From Polyangium fumosum (GTDB taxonomy: Bacteria > Myxococcota_A > Polyangia > Polyangiales > Polyangiaceae), in contig NZ_SSMQ01000055.1 of assembly GCF_005144585.1 (NCBI RefSeq), positions 22,169-86,168 on the forward strand: a stretch of 64,000 nucleotides of DNA, written 5' to 3'. The notes beneath the pieces were generated by a model. That model was not told the DNA's origin. It saw nothing but the letters and a program-made list of their open reading frames with translations, and searched no databases. This document shows, piece after piece, positions 25,286-34,517 of this stretch (position 1 is the stretch's first letter; each line of letters begins with the position of its first letter). The position numbers and the translations under genes were made by a program.

Positions 25286-25933
25286 TCACCCCTTTCGGGG
25301 GTACCGGATGAACACGAGGTGGTTATGCCCGTCGGTGCCTCGGGAGCTCGGGAGCTTCACCTGCTTGCCGCGGAGTAGATCCTCGAAATCGGCGGCGGTG
25401 ATCGTCACCGAATGCACGTGCCCCGCGAGGCCCTGGATGTCGTAGGTCCGCTCCACCTTCGCCTTGACGTGGGCGTCCGGGATGACGAACTCGTGCTCGT
25501 CCTTGCCGGCGACCTCGATTTCGCAGGCATTCACGCGCTCGGGCGGGTCCACCGCCGGGGCGCATTCGAGGAAGAGCCTGTGGATGTGCCCGCCCTCCCG
25601 GCTCGACGCGAGGCGCACGATTTGCCCCGCGCCGATCCTCTTGAAATCGGCGGCGGTGACCGTGACCGTATGCGGGTGGCCGGACGTCCCTGTGAGGTCA
25701 TACGTCTTGTCGACACCCGCCAGCACGTCGGCGGCGACGATCGTGAAGGCGTGCCCGTGATTTCGCCCGATCCTCGCGACGAGACGCTCGCAAACGGCCG
25801 CTTTCTCGGGCGCCTTCTCGGGTGGCAGCGTCTCCCAGTTGCCGTGCCCGTCACAAGCCCGCGCTTCTCCCGAAAACGAAAGTGGGGACACCGCGAGCGC
25901 CGCGCCGACCTTCAGGACGCCTCTCCGCTTCAT
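25286..25933 (-). CDS. Exported protein with repeated H-x-H / TAADF units
   Basis: The 215-residue product begins MKRRGVLKVGAAL and has a signal sequence ending EARA-C. It contains two clear repeats and a third partial one: NHGHAFTIVAADV, GHPHTVTVTAADF...GGHIHRLF and GHVHSVTITAADF...DGHNHLVF. Each repeat supplies paired histidines. A metal-binding exported protein is a reasonable inference, but the metal and role are unknown. The gene is divergent from the desaturase gene, with 65 bp between starts. Confidence 0.75.
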   Translation of the reverse strand: MKRRGVLKVGAALAVSPLSFSGEARACDGHGNWETLPPEKAPEKAAVCERLVARIGRNHGHAFTIVAADVLAGVDKTYDLTGTSGHPHTVTVTAADFKRIGAGQIVRLASSREGGHIHRLFLECAPAVDPPERVNACEIEVAGKDEHEFVIPDAHVKAKVERTYDIQGLAGHVHSVTITAADFEDLLRGKQVKLPSSRGTDGHNHLVFIRYPRKG

Positions 25934-25998
25934 CGCCGCGCGAGCTTACGGCGCTTCCCGTCCGATGGGAAGGGTGCTAAAGCGAGCCGCCCGACGCC

Positions 25999-27153
25999 AT
26001 GCAAAAGCCCCTTCCTTTCGACCTCTCCAAGATCGACCTCGAAGCATTCCACGCAGACATCAAGGCCTTGCGGCGCGAAATCGACGACGCGCTCGGGGAG
26101 GACGATCTGCGGCACCTCTACAAGTTCGAACGCTGGGGGCGCGCCTGCACCGCGCTCGGCTTGCTCACCGCGGGACTCGCGCCGAACCCCGCGAGCGCAT
26201 TGCTGCTCAGCCTCGGTCGATCGACGCGATGGATCCTCATGCACCACATCGGTCATCGTGGTTACGACAAGGTGCCGGGCGTGCCGTCGCAGTACACGAG
26301 CAAGGTCTTCGCCCGCGGAAAGCGGCGATTTCTTGACTGGTCCGATTGGATTCTGCCGGAAGCGTGGATTTACGAGCACAACGTTCTGCACCACTCCTAC
26401 ACCGGTGAGCTCGACGATCGGGACCTCGTCGAGCGCAACACCGAGGGGCTGCGCGAACATTCCATGCCGGTCCGTTACGGGCTCCTCGGTGCCCTCGCGC
26501 TCACCTGGCGGGCTTCGTATTATGCGCCGAGCACGCTCGAGGTCTATCGCGCGCGCCACGCCGAGCGGGACGGCGTGGCCCCCTCGAAGGAGGGCGAGAC
26601 GCAGGAGCTCTGGCTCAAGTGCTACCTGCCTTATGCCGGCATCCATTTCGGGCTCCTCCCGCTCTGTTATCTCCCGCTCGGCCCCTGGGGCGTCTTCAGC
26701 GCGTTCTGCAATTCGCTGATGGCCGAGGCGATCACGAACCTGCACACGTTCTGCGTCATCGTCCCGAACCACACGGGCGACGACCTCTATCGCTTCGACG
26801 ACCGCCCGGCCTCGCGCGCGGAGTTTTTCGTGCGGCAGGTGATCGGCTCGACGAATTTCCAGACGGGCGGCGACCTCGTTGATTACGCGCACCTCTGGCT
26901 CAATTACCAGATCGAGCACCACCTCTTCCCCGACATCCCGATGCTGAAATACCGGCAGGTGCAGCCGAAGGTGAAGGCGCTCTGCGAGAAGTACGGGATC
27001 CCCTACGTGCAGGAGAGCGTCTTTTCGCGGGTGAAGAAGATGGTCGACATCGCGGTGGGAAAGACGTCGATGCTGCGCGGCGTGAAGCGCGCCGAGGCGG
27101 AGAAGCCCGTCCGGCAGGCGTCCGTCCCCGCGGCGGCGATGCCCGCGGTCTGA
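25999..27153 (+). CDS. Membrane fatty acid desaturase
   Basis: The 384-residue product has the three histidine boxes of the fatty acid desaturase superfamily: MHHIGH near residue 80, HNVLHH near 130 and QIEHHLFP near 305. Hydrophobic helices lie between them. The enzyme would use a di-iron centre to insert a double bond into an acyl chain, or hydroxylate a lipid, at the inner membrane. Regioselectivity cannot be read. It begins 65 bp from a divergent His-repeat gene and is followed 39 bp later by a small lipoprotein gene. Confidence 0.92.
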   Translation: MQKPLPFDLSKIDLEAFHADIKALRREIDDALGEDDLRHLYKFERWGRACTALGLLTAGLAPNPASALLLSLGRSTRWILMHHIGHRGYDKVPGVPSQYTSKVFARGKRRFLDWSDWILPEAWIYEHNVLHHSYTGELDDRDLVERNTEGLREHSMPVRYGLLGALALTWRASYYAPSTLEVYRARHAERDGVAPSKEGETQELWLKCYLPYAGIHFGLLPLCYLPLGPWGVFSAFCNSLMAEAITNLHTFCVIVPNHTGDDLYRFDDRPASRAEFFVRQVIGSTNFQTGGDLVDYAHLWLNYQIEHHLFPDIPMLKYRQVQPKVKALCEKYGIPYVQESVFSRVKKMVDIAVGKTSMLRGVKRAEAEKPVRQASVPAAAMPAV

Positions 27154-27192
27154 CGACACCCAAAGCCGCCGGGGCTTCCGTGTCCATGCGGC

Positions 27193-27567
27193 ATGAAACG
27201 TTCCCGGATCCTCGCCTCGTTCTCGATCGCCCTCGCCGTCGGTTGCGCCTCCCAGGCCCCGGAGCCCCCGGCCGCTCCGCATACCGGACAAACCTTCGCC
27301 GACGCCGTCAAGCTCATGTGCGAGGTCGATCAACGCGCCGGGCTCACGGCGGAGGAGGATCCCCTCGCGATCGGGCAACAGCGGACGACGTGGCTCGCCG
27401 ATCACATCGAGAATCCCGACGGAATCGAATTTCGTACGCTCGTCAGCGTGAAGGGCCCGGAGGAGCAGGCGCAGATGATCCGCGCGAAAGCGAAGGAGAT
27501 CGGGCTGGAGAAATGCGCCCTCGCCGATTCGATCGAGGCGACCTCGGCAGGCGGGCTGTCTCCTTGA
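27193..27567 (+). CDS. Small lipoprotein
   Basis: The 124-residue product has a lipoprotein signal (MKRSRILASFSIALAVGCAS). The mature part is helical, with two further cysteines. No family is recognised. The gene follows the desaturase and converges with the enoyl-CoA hydratase gene, the stops 9 bp apart. Confidence 0.75.
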   Translation: MKRSRILASFSIALAVGCASQAPEPPAAPHTGQTFADAVKLMCEVDQRAGLTAEEDPLAIGQQRTTWLADHIENPDGIEFRTLVSVKGPEEQAQMIRAKAKEIGLEKCALADSIEATSAGGLSP

Positions 27568-27576
27568 AATGCGCGC

Positions 27577-28284
27577 TCAGCGCTTGAGCGCGGACAGGAC
27601 CTTCATGCGCACGACGTCGGAGGTCCAGGAGGCGAGCCTCTCGTCGACAGCGCGGGCGTGATCGGCCTCGGGGTAGAGGTCGTCCGCCGTGCCGCGCAGG
27701 TCTCGCTTGGTCTGCGCATATACCTCCGCGGGATGCTTCGCGAGCGCCGCATGGCGAGCGAGGCCGACCTCGTACGGGTCGTCGGCGACCTCGTCGACGA
27801 GACCGAGGCGCCGGGCCTTCTCGGGATCGAAGAGGCCCGCGCCGAGGAGAACTTCGTCGATGTGCTGGGGCGGGAGGCGACGCCGCAGGATCGAAAGGAT
27901 GCGCGGCGGCAATCGAAGGCCGAGCGCGGTCTCGTTGAGGCCGATCTTCGCGGTCGGCTTGCTCGTCGCGATACGCACGTCGCAACAAGCGACGAGCACC
28001 GAGCCGCCCGCAATCGCGTGACCGTTGACGACGGCGATCGTCGGCCCCGGGTACAAATACAGCGTCGTCATGCATTGCTCGAGCAGGCGCAGGAAGGCGA
28101 CCATGCCGCCTGTGTCGAGCGAGAGGACCTCCTTCAAATCGAGCCCCGCGGAGAACGCGTCGCCCTCGCCCGTGAGGAGGACGGGCGCGCCCGCGGCCTT
28201 GTCGAGGCCTTCGAGGACGTGGCGCATCATGACGCTCGAAAGCGCATTTTTCCCTGGTCCCGACAGCTTGAGGATCTCGGTCAT
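27577..28284 (-). CDS. Enoyl-CoA hydratase/isomerase family protein
   Basis: The 235-residue product has crotonase-fold motifs: GDAFSAGLDLKEV forming one oxyanion-hole segment, and NGHAIAGGSVLVACCDVRIA the other. LGLRLPPRIL follows in the region of the catalytic Glu, which is not clearly present. The length is slightly below the usual 255-265 residues. Its start overlaps the stop of the lytic transglycosylase gene as ATGA. The exact acyl-CoA reaction is not clear. Confidence 0.85.
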   Translation of the reverse strand: MTEILKLSGPGKNALSSVMMRHVLEGLDKAAGAPVLLTGEGDAFSAGLDLKEVLSLDTGGMVAFLRLLEQCMTTLYLYPGPTIAVVNGHAIAGGSVLVACCDVRIATSKPTAKIGLNETALGLRLPPRILSILRRRLPPQHIDEVLLGAGLFDPEKARRLGLVDEVADDPYEVGLARHAALAKHPAEVYAQTKRDLRGTADDLYPEADHARAVDERLASWTSDVVRMKVLSALKR

Positions 28285-29018
28285 CGTGTCTTCCTTTGCG
28301 AGGGCCGCGTCGTGTTCCCCTTGCCGGCCTTTGCGCGTGACGCTTTCTTCGTCCCGTCGTTCTTCTTCGCCGCGACCGTCTTCACGCTGAGCTCCGGGCG
28401 CGACGGCCGCGCCGCGCGCGTGGGCTCCGCGCCGTGATCCGGCGATGAAGGACGCGTGGCTTTCGGCTTCGGCGCGGGTTTCGGCGGCGCCGGCTTGGGC
28501 GGCGGCGCGAGCTTCGCGACGAGTCCCTTGTAGTAATCGATGACGATCCGCGTCTTTTCGCCCGGCTCGCAGAAGCGCCCGCGCTCGGGATCGCCATACC
28601 CCTGGTACCCCGAGAGCCAACGCTCGGTCTTCGCGCTGCCGGTCTTGGCCTTGCAGAACTCCATGTTGGCCGCGATGATCCCGCCCATGCGGCGGAGGTT
28701 CGTCGCGCCGTCGAGCAGCGAGTCTTTCACGCGCTGGCAGGCCTCGCTCGGCGCGTTCACCGGATCGGCGTCCTCGCGGCAGGCGCCCGCGAATCGGGCG
28801 CGCACCTGCCCGAGGCCGTAATCCTCCCCGTCCGCCGAGACGAGCGAGGGCCGCCACTGCGTCTCGAAATGCACGATCGCCACGGCGACGAGCGGGTCGA
28901 AGCCACGCGCCGCCGCGACCTCGGCGAGGACACGGGCATAACGGTCCGCCTCGTCCTTCGGCATCCCCGGCCTCGAAAGGAGCATACCTGCGACGAGGAC
29001 GGCGATGGGTCGAATCAA
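28281..29018 (-). CDS. Lytic transglycosylase-like protein with Pro/Lys-rich tail
   Basis: A TTG start at 29018, with AAGGAAGAG just upstream, gives 245 residues. The SLT-like domain has AIVHFETQWRP, with the catalytic Glu, and DYGLGQVRARF. A hydrophobic N-terminus suggests export. The C-terminal third is a low-complexity tail rich in Pro, Lys and Arg that may bind the cell wall. The enzyme would cleave peptidoglycan glycan strands. It is translationally coupled to the enoyl-CoA hydratase gene, an odd functional pairing. Confidence 0.78.
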   Translation of the reverse strand: MIRPIAVLVAGMLLSRPGMPKDEADRYARVLAEVAAARGFDPLVAVAIVHFETQWRPSLVSADGEDYGLGQVRARFAGACREDADPVNAPSEACQRVKDSLLDGATNLRRMGGIIAANMEFCKAKTGSAKTERWLSGYQGYGDPERGRFCEPGEKTRIVIDYYKGLVAKLAPPPKPAPPKPAPKPKATRPSSPDHGAEPTRAARPSRPELSVKTVAAKKNDGTKKASRAKAGKGNTTRPSQRKTR

Positions 29019-29133
29019 GGCTCTTCCTTCCGCTGTGACAGGGTCCTGAGGTGATTGGCACACGCGCGGAGGAAGGGCCAAGAACGTTGCAACGCTCTCC
29101 CCGCGTGCCCTGGATCTCGTGTATCCTCGCTGC

Positions 29134-31089
29134 ATGCGACTTCGCCCTCGACACGCTTTTTTCTTCGCCCTCGGCCTCGCCGTCCTCGGCGCGGCCGCCT
29201 CCGCTTGCTCCGATACGCAGGGGACCGGCACCGGACCCGGCGGCGCGAACGAAGACGCGGGGGCAGACGCGCCCGCGGCCGTCACGCTCCGCATCGATCC
29301 GCCCGAGACCACCCTCACGCTCGACCTCTCGGGCACGGCCCCCGCCCTCCCGCACCGCGCCTATGCAAAACGCGAAGGCGAGGACGAGGTCGATGTCACG
29401 AGCGAAGTCGAATGGTTCGTGGGAAACCCCGCGCTTGCCGATGTCGTCGGCGGCAACGTCTCGGTGAAAGGGCTCGGCGGCAAATCGAAGGTCTTCGCGA
29501 CGTACGACGGCGTGACGGCCGAGGCGTCGCTCACGCTGACGCTCCGCGGCGACGTCTTCCTCCCGGGCACGGACGCCTCGACGAAGGCCTCGTTCGACGC
29601 TGCCACGGCCGATCCGGATCCGTCCAAGGCCCCGGCCCTCGAATACCCCGAGGACGGCGTCGTGCTGCCGGCGAACCTGCCGCCCATCGAGGCGCAATGG
29701 ACGCCGGGCGCCGATAGCAACGTCTATCGCGTCCGCATCACGAGCCCCGACATCCTCGACATCACGTTGTTCACGACCGGGCGGGAACTCGCATTCCCCG
29801 CCGACGTGTGGACGAAGGTCGCGCAGTCGAGCCCGGACGTGGCCGTGAGCCTCTCGGTCGACGGGCTCGGGCCGAATGCCATGGTCCGCGCGGGCAGCCC
29901 GCGTTCGCTCACCGTCGCCTCCGACGGGATCGACGAGAGCGCCATTTACGTGTGGCAATCGTCGACGGGCAGCTTCCGCGTGCTCGACATCATCAAGGGC
30001 ACGGACGTGCCGCTGCCGACGAACAGCCCCGCGCTCTCGTCCGGGCAGCCCTGCTCCGGCTGCCATCGCATCTCACGCGACGGCAAGCGCTTCGCCTACA
30101 GCTTCGACGGCGGCAACTTCAATTTCGGCGCGCTCGCCTATGACGATGCACAGAAGCTTTATGCCTCCACCATCTCGCCGAGCCCCGCCGTCCGCGGGAC
30201 GTACGCCGCGTTCAATCCGCTCGAAGACAATACGCGGCCCGCGATGATCTACACGTCGCCGGACAACGTCCCGCAAAACACGCCGGGCACGGTACGCCTC
30301 CTGCTCGTCGATCCCGATACGAACCAGCCCATCGCGAACAACCTCGTCGAGGCGATCGGGGAGCTTCCGACGGCCGTGGGCCACGCGACCCTGATGCCGG
30401 ACTGGTCGCCGGGCGGTGATTTCGTCGTGTTCACCGCGTACGACAACAACTCCAATTACGTGCGGCTCCTCGGCGACGACACGGTGCTCGGCTCGATCGT
30501 CGAGATGTCCGTGAAATACATGGCCGATGGTTCGTTCCAGTTCGGCACGCCCAAGGTGCTCGTGGCCGCGCCCCCGGCCGCGGGGACGAACCCGGATACG
30601 GGCGAGAACAACGTGCTGCCGAGCATTTCGCCCGACGGCACGGCGATCTCGTTCACGCGGGCCGACGGGTGGTGGTCGATCAAAACGCAACAATCGCTGA
30701 TCAACCTCTCGGGCCGCATCGCGGTCGTGCGGCGGAGCGACGGGACCGTGCTCGAGCTCGGCCGGGGCGCGCCGAACGGCCCGGAGAAGGTCTGGAGCAG
30801 CACGTGGTCGCAATGGGCGCCCTCGGTCGGGAAGAAATGGGTCTGGCTCGCCTACGCGTCGGAGCGGCCGTACGGGCACAAGTTGACCCCGCAGAACACC
30901 CCCGCGTGCGGGCTCGTCCAGGGGCAGAGGCAATGCAAGCAGCTCTGGATCACCGCGCTCGATCGGGAAAAGCTTGCGGCGGGGACACAGGACCCGAGCC
31001 AGCCAGCGTTCTGGATCCCCGGCCAGAGCATCACGGCGCAATACGTCAGCCCGCAGTGGACGGTGGCCGTGATCGACGCGCCGAAGTGA
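29134..31089 (+). CDS. TolB-like beta-propeller lipoprotein with one heme motif
   Basis: The 651-residue product from the ATG at 29134 has a lipoprotein signal (AASAC). An Ig-like region spans about 50-140. A carbohydrate-binding-like region follows, then a propeller with PD40-style blades (HRISRDGKRFAYS, NVLPSISPDGTAISFTRADG). CSGCH at residues 307-311 is a c-type heme motif at the start of the propeller. Such heme-bearing propellers are common in myxobacteria. An electron-transfer or sensing role is possible. It is convergent with the monooxygenase gene, with a 3-bp gap. Confidence 0.82.
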   Translation: MRLRPRHAFFFALGLAVLGAAASACSDTQGTGTGPGGANEDAGADAPAAVTLRIDPPETTLTLDLSGTAPALPHRAYAKREGEDEVDVTSEVEWFVGNPALADVVGGNVSVKGLGGKSKVFATYDGVTAEASLTLTLRGDVFLPGTDASTKASFDAATADPDPSKAPALEYPEDGVVLPANLPPIEAQWTPGADSNVYRVRITSPDILDITLFTTGRELAFPADVWTKVAQSSPDVAVSLSVDGLGPNAMVRAGSPRSLTVASDGIDESAIYVWQSSTGSFRVLDIIKGTDVPLPTNSPALSSGQPCSGCHRISRDGKRFAYSFDGGNFNFGALAYDDAQKLYASTISPSPAVRGTYAAFNPLEDNTRPAMIYTSPDNVPQNTPGTVRLLLVDPDTNQPIANNLVEAIGELPTAVGHATLMPDWSPGGDFVVFTAYDNNSNYVRLLGDDTVLGSIVEMSVKYMADGSFQFGTPKVLVAAPPAAGTNPDTGENNVLPSISPDGTAISFTRADGWWSIKTQQSLINLSGRIAVVRRSDGTVLELGRGAPNGPEKVWSSTWSQWAPSVGKKWVWLAYASERPYGHKLTPQNTPACGLVQGQRQCKQLWITALDREKLAAGTQDPSQPAFWIPGQSITAQYVSPQWTVAVIDAPK

Positions 31090-31092
31090 TCG

Positions 31093-32349
31093 TCAGGCGG
31101 CGGGGCCGAGCCGAGGGACGGGATCGGGCGCCGGCAAGAGGACCGGCGCGTCGATCCCGATTCCTTGGGCGATCCCGCACATGCTGCGCACCATCAGGCG
31201 GCGCAGGAAGGGCAAGGCCGTGGCGAGGGGAAACCCGAGGTCGCGCAGCCAGCCGAGCGGCGCGAGGTCACTCTGGAAAAACGGGGTGAGCCAGCGCGTG
31301 ACGAACTGGTAATAATCGAGGTGGGAGCGGCGGGCGCGCGAATACGCGTCGAGCGCGATGGGCAAGGACTCGTGCGCCGCGAGCGCCTCCGCGAGGACCA
31401 TCGCATCCCATAACGCGAGGTTCGCCCCCTGGCCGAGCTGCGGGCTCATCGCGTGCGCCGCGTCGCCGAGGTAGACGACGCGATCGTCGTTCCACGGATA
31501 CATCGAGACGTCGTGATAACGCGCGAAGAGGACCTCGTCGGCGGAGTCGATCTGATCGAGCACCGGCGCGGCGGACGGCGCGAGCGCGCGTACCTCGCTT
31601 TTCCACGCGTCGAGCCCGGCTTCACGCCAGGCGTCGAGGCCCGCGACGGGAAGGCTATAAAAGAGGCTGACCTTGTCCGTGGCCGGTCCTTCCCCCGGGC
31701 CGAACCCCGTCGGCAAGAGGCCCACCATGTGCTCGGTCCCGCGCACGACCTGCGCGAGCGCGCCCCGGAACGCGCCACCGGGATCCTCCCCGACAAACCA
31801 CAACGCGCCCCACGGATAGGGGCGAATGCGCTTGCCTATCGTGGTGTCGTCGCGGAGCTGCGAGCGCGCCCCGTCGGCGACGACGCACACGGCGTGTGGC
31901 CCGAGGCGCTCCCCCTCGGGCGTGACGAAATACAAGCCGCGGCCTCTTCCTGCATTCTCCAGGTTCTCGACGCTCACACCGAGCCGCAAGTCCACGTTCG
32001 CCGCGCGCACGGCGCGAAAGAGGTGCTCGAAGAGGACGCCGCGGTGGAGGCCATACCCGACGTGATCACCGGGGATGTCGCCATAACGAAGGTCGAAGAG
32101 CTGCCTTCCACCGGCGGTGCGGCAGATCATGCGGGTGATGGGCGTGCAGCGGGCGAGCACGGCCTCCCGCAGGCCGAGCACGCCGAGGACGGCTTGCCCC
32201 GTGGGCTGGAGCATGACGCCCGCGCCGACGGGGCCCGGGTCGGGCACGCGCTCGTAGACCGTGACCCGATGCCCCGCCCGCGAGAGAAAAAGGGCCGCGG
32301 CGCTCCCCGCGGTGCCGCAGCCGATGATGCCGACGTCGATGGGTTTCAT
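31093..32349 (-). CDS. FAD-dependent monooxygenase
   Basis: The 418-residue product has an N-terminal FAD-binding GxGxxG motif (VGIIGCGTAGSAAALFLSRAG) and the second FAD motif YLGDAAHAMSPQLGQGANLAL. These define class A flavoprotein hydroxylases, which hydroxylate aromatic compounds using NAD(P)H and O2. The start at 32349 begins directly at the fold. No pathway partner lies nearby, so the substrate is unknown. Confidence 0.9.
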   Translation of the reverse strand: MKPIDVGIIGCGTAGSAAALFLSRAGHRVTVYERVPDPGPVGAGVMLQPTGQAVLGVLGLREAVLARCTPITRMICRTAGGRQLFDLRYGDIPGDHVGYGLHRGVLFEHLFRAVRAANVDLRLGVSVENLENAGRGRGLYFVTPEGERLGPHAVCVVADGARSQLRDDTTIGKRIRPYPWGALWFVGEDPGGAFRGALAQVVRGTEHMVGLLPTGFGPGEGPATDKVSLFYSLPVAGLDAWREAGLDAWKSEVRALAPSAAPVLDQIDSADEVLFARYHDVSMYPWNDDRVVYLGDAAHAMSPQLGQGANLALWDAMVLAEALAAHESLPIALDAYSRARRSHLDYYQFVTRWLTPFFQSDLAPLGWLRDLGFPLATALPFLRRLMVRSMCGIAQGIGIDAPVLLPAPDPVPRLGPAA

Positions 32350-32392
32350 GCGCCCGCGCAGCGCGGAAGAGAATGCCATGCCGCGGCGCGTG

Positions 32393-32953
32393 TCAAGCGC
32401 GTTCTTTTCCTCCGCCGAGCACGTACGGCAGGATCCGCGCGATGTTTCGCGCGTCGTCGATGCCGCGGTGGTGCGTGCCCTGAAACGAGAGGCCGAGCTT
32501 GCGGAGCGCCTGGCCGACGCCGATCTCGCGGCCGTCGTTGTGCTTCCGCGCGAAGGCCGCCTTGAGATTCCAGTGGTCCTTGCCGAGCGGGAGGCGAATG
32601 CCGTGGCGTCGCGCGTCGCGCTCGAACTGATTGCGATCGTAGTTGCCCCACGAGCAGAAGAGCGCGGCGTCGCGGCCGAGGAAGTCGCGGAGTTTTCCCA
32701 TGGCCGCGGGGAAGCGGGGCGCGGCGTCGACGTCGGCCTGCGTGATGGTCGTGAGCTTCGTGCAGAACGGCGTGAGGCGCGGGTGGCGGATCGGTCGCAC
32801 GAACGTCTGCATTTCGCGCACGGTCTTCAAGGTCTCGGCCTCGACGAGCACGGCGCCGATCTCGATGATCTCGGTCTCCTCGCGCGGGATCGATCCGTCC
32901 TCGGAGCACGTCGCTTCGAGGTCGATGACGAGGTAATGGCTGGGGGAAGGCAT
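32393..32953 (-). CDS. DEDDh 3'-5' exonuclease (KapD/ERI-1-like)
   Basis: The 186-residue product begins PSPSHYLVIDLEATCSEDG, giving the first DxE pair. It also has a WGNYDRNQFERD segment (third Asp) and HHRGIDDARNIARIL (His and last Asp). AGGAGA lies before the ATG at 32953. The DLEATC form is typical of the KapD/ERI-1 subgroup, which trims 3' ends of RNA or structured nucleic acid. The gene is a single unit on the minus strand. Confidence 0.88.
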   Translation of the reverse strand: MPSPSHYLVIDLEATCSEDGSIPREETEIIEIGAVLVEAETLKTVREMQTFVRPIRHPRLTPFCTKLTTITQADVDAAPRFPAAMGKLRDFLGRDAALFCSWGNYDRNQFERDARRHGIRLPLGKDHWNLKAAFARKHNDGREIGVGQALRKLGLSFQGTHHRGIDDARNIARILPYVLGGGKERA

Positions 32954-33089
32954 CGGTGTCTCCTGTTCTCTTTTTGCGCAGTTTGACGGAGACCCCTGCG
33001 GATGCGCCCGGACACGATCCCGGACATCGGGTACGCTGCCCGGGAGGGGGCCGGCCCAATCCACCCCGGCGCCCCGGGTCCGACGCATC

Positions 33090-33206
33090 ATGAAACGCGA
33101 CCTCGCTCCCGCTCTCCTCGCCCTCTGGGGCGTCGCCCTCGCGTGCCTCGCCGTGCTCGACGCCGCCGATTACGAGGCGCTCTTGATCTCTTTCCAGTGG
33201 CGATGA
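33090..33206 (+). CDS. Possible 38-aa membrane peptide overlapping next gene
   Basis: A short frame begins at ATG 33090 and encodes MKRDLAPALLALWGVALACL and a little more, with one hydrophobic helix. Its TGA stop (33204-33206) overlaps the ATGATG start of the following membrane protein, as in coupled genes. There is no strong ribosome-binding site. It could be a leader peptide that couples translation, or part of an unrecognised upstream extension. Confidence 0.35.
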   Translation: MKRDLAPALLALWGVALACLAVLDAADYEALLISFQWR

Positions 33207-34489
33207 TGAATCACCTGGAGAACGTCCTGTCCCTGCGCCACGCGACGCCATTCGGCCCGATCGCGCTCGGTGCGTTCTCCGTCGCGGGGATCAGCGCGCT
33301 CGCGCTCCTCGTTGCTGCGCTTTTTGCGTGGCGGCGTGGCGCCACGAGGGCCACGAGGGCGTTCGCGGCCCTCACCTTGGGGACGTTCGCGCTGGGCGCG
33401 TTTGCAGCGTCGCGTGTCATTGCGGGTGCGCACCGCGCGATCTTCCACCCCAATCCCGTCCCGCCCTTCGTGAAAGTCAACCTGGCGAGGTCGAGGGCCC
33501 TCGGGGACATGCTCGGGGCGTGGGACACGCTCGGCTGTGCGCTCGTGCTCGTCTGCGCGCTCTCGGGCGCGGCCCTTCTCCTCCTCGCGCGGCGCGCGGG
33601 CATACGGCGGACCTCCGCAACGGCGGCAGCGTTCGTCTGTGCGCTCGGCCTCGTGACGGGCGTGGGCATTCTTTACCATTTCGAGGAGGTGGCCCTCGCG
33701 TGCCACCCGCACAGGGATTTCGGCACGGCCGCGAAAACCGCGTGCCTCCATGGGGGGCTGGAGGACGCGCGAGGGTCGTCTTCGAACGTCCGCATGGGGC
33801 TCGTCGCGCTGGCGACGCTCGGCAGCGGTCTCCTCGTCGTGGTTTCGAGGCGAAAAACGACGGAACCAGACGCGCGTGACCCCGAGGCGGCGCTCGCAAT
33901 CGGCGCCGCCGTCTTCGCGTTCGGGCTCGCGGCGTGGATCGGCGCGCGCGGAATGGCGTACGACGCGGCCCACCCCTTGGCCCCTCCCAGCGCCGCCGAA
34001 GGATCCTGTCCCGAAGGGATGACCCCTCCGGCCGCCTCGCTTCCGCCCGCAGGCCCGTGTGACGCGAGCAGCGACACGCCCTACGTGATCGACGTGGAAA
34101 GGCTCCATATCGACGGCGTGCGCGCGGCGGACGTCGCGGAGCTGACGAAGATCCTGCAAAACAAGCGCGAGCTTTCCCGGCAGATCCTGCAAAGGGATCC
34201 CGCGGATCCGCTTGTCATGATCGCGGCCCCGGCGGAGACGGCCATGGCCACGCTCTTGCCGGTCCTCGCAGCCGTGCAGAAGGGTTTCGGGGGAACGGTC
34301 GCGATCGTCGGCGTCCACCCCGAATTCCGCGTCTCGACGGCGACGCTCGGCGAAATCACACGCGAGCGGCGCTGCTGCAACACCCGTCTGCGCATCGCCC
34401 CGAACGGCGCCCCTCTTTCGACCTACGCGACCTGGGGCGACGTGGCGCGGGCTGCGAGCGAGGGAGCTTTTTTCCGCCTGGATCCGTGA
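33203..34489 (+). CDS. Membrane protein with ExbD/TolR-like C-terminal domain
   Basis: The 428-residue product, started here at the ATGATG, has about five hydrophobic helices over the first 260 residues. A periplasmic part of about 140 residues follows. Its VIDVERLHIDGVRAADVAELTKIL and later DPLVMIAAPAETAMATLLPVLAAV resemble the ExbD/TolR core, in which a helix-strand unit probably works with a proton-driven motor. Classic ExbD has one transmembrane helix, so the multi-helix form here is unusual. A small helical peptide overlaps its start. The function is unknown. Confidence 0.65.
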   Translation: MMNHLENVLSLRHATPFGPIALGAFSVAGISALALLVAALFAWRRGATRATRAFAALTLGTFALGAFAASRVIAGAHRAIFHPNPVPPFVKVNLARSRALGDMLGAWDTLGCALVLVCALSGAALLLLARRAGIRRTSATAAAFVCALGLVTGVGILYHFEEVALACHPHRDFGTAAKTACLHGGLEDARGSSSNVRMGLVALATLGSGLLVVVSRRKTTEPDARDPEAALAIGAAVFAFGLAAWIGARGMAYDAAHPLAPPSAAEGSCPEGMTPPAASLPPAGPCDASSDTPYVIDVERLHIDGVRAADVAELTKILQNKRELSRQILQRDPADPLVMIAAPAETAMATLLPVLAAVQKGFGGTVAIVGVHPEFRVSTATLGEITRERRCCNTRLRIAPNGAPLSTYATWGDVARAASEGAFFRLDP

Positions 34490-34517
34490 ACCTGATCTAT
34501 CCTCGCCCCGGCAAACG

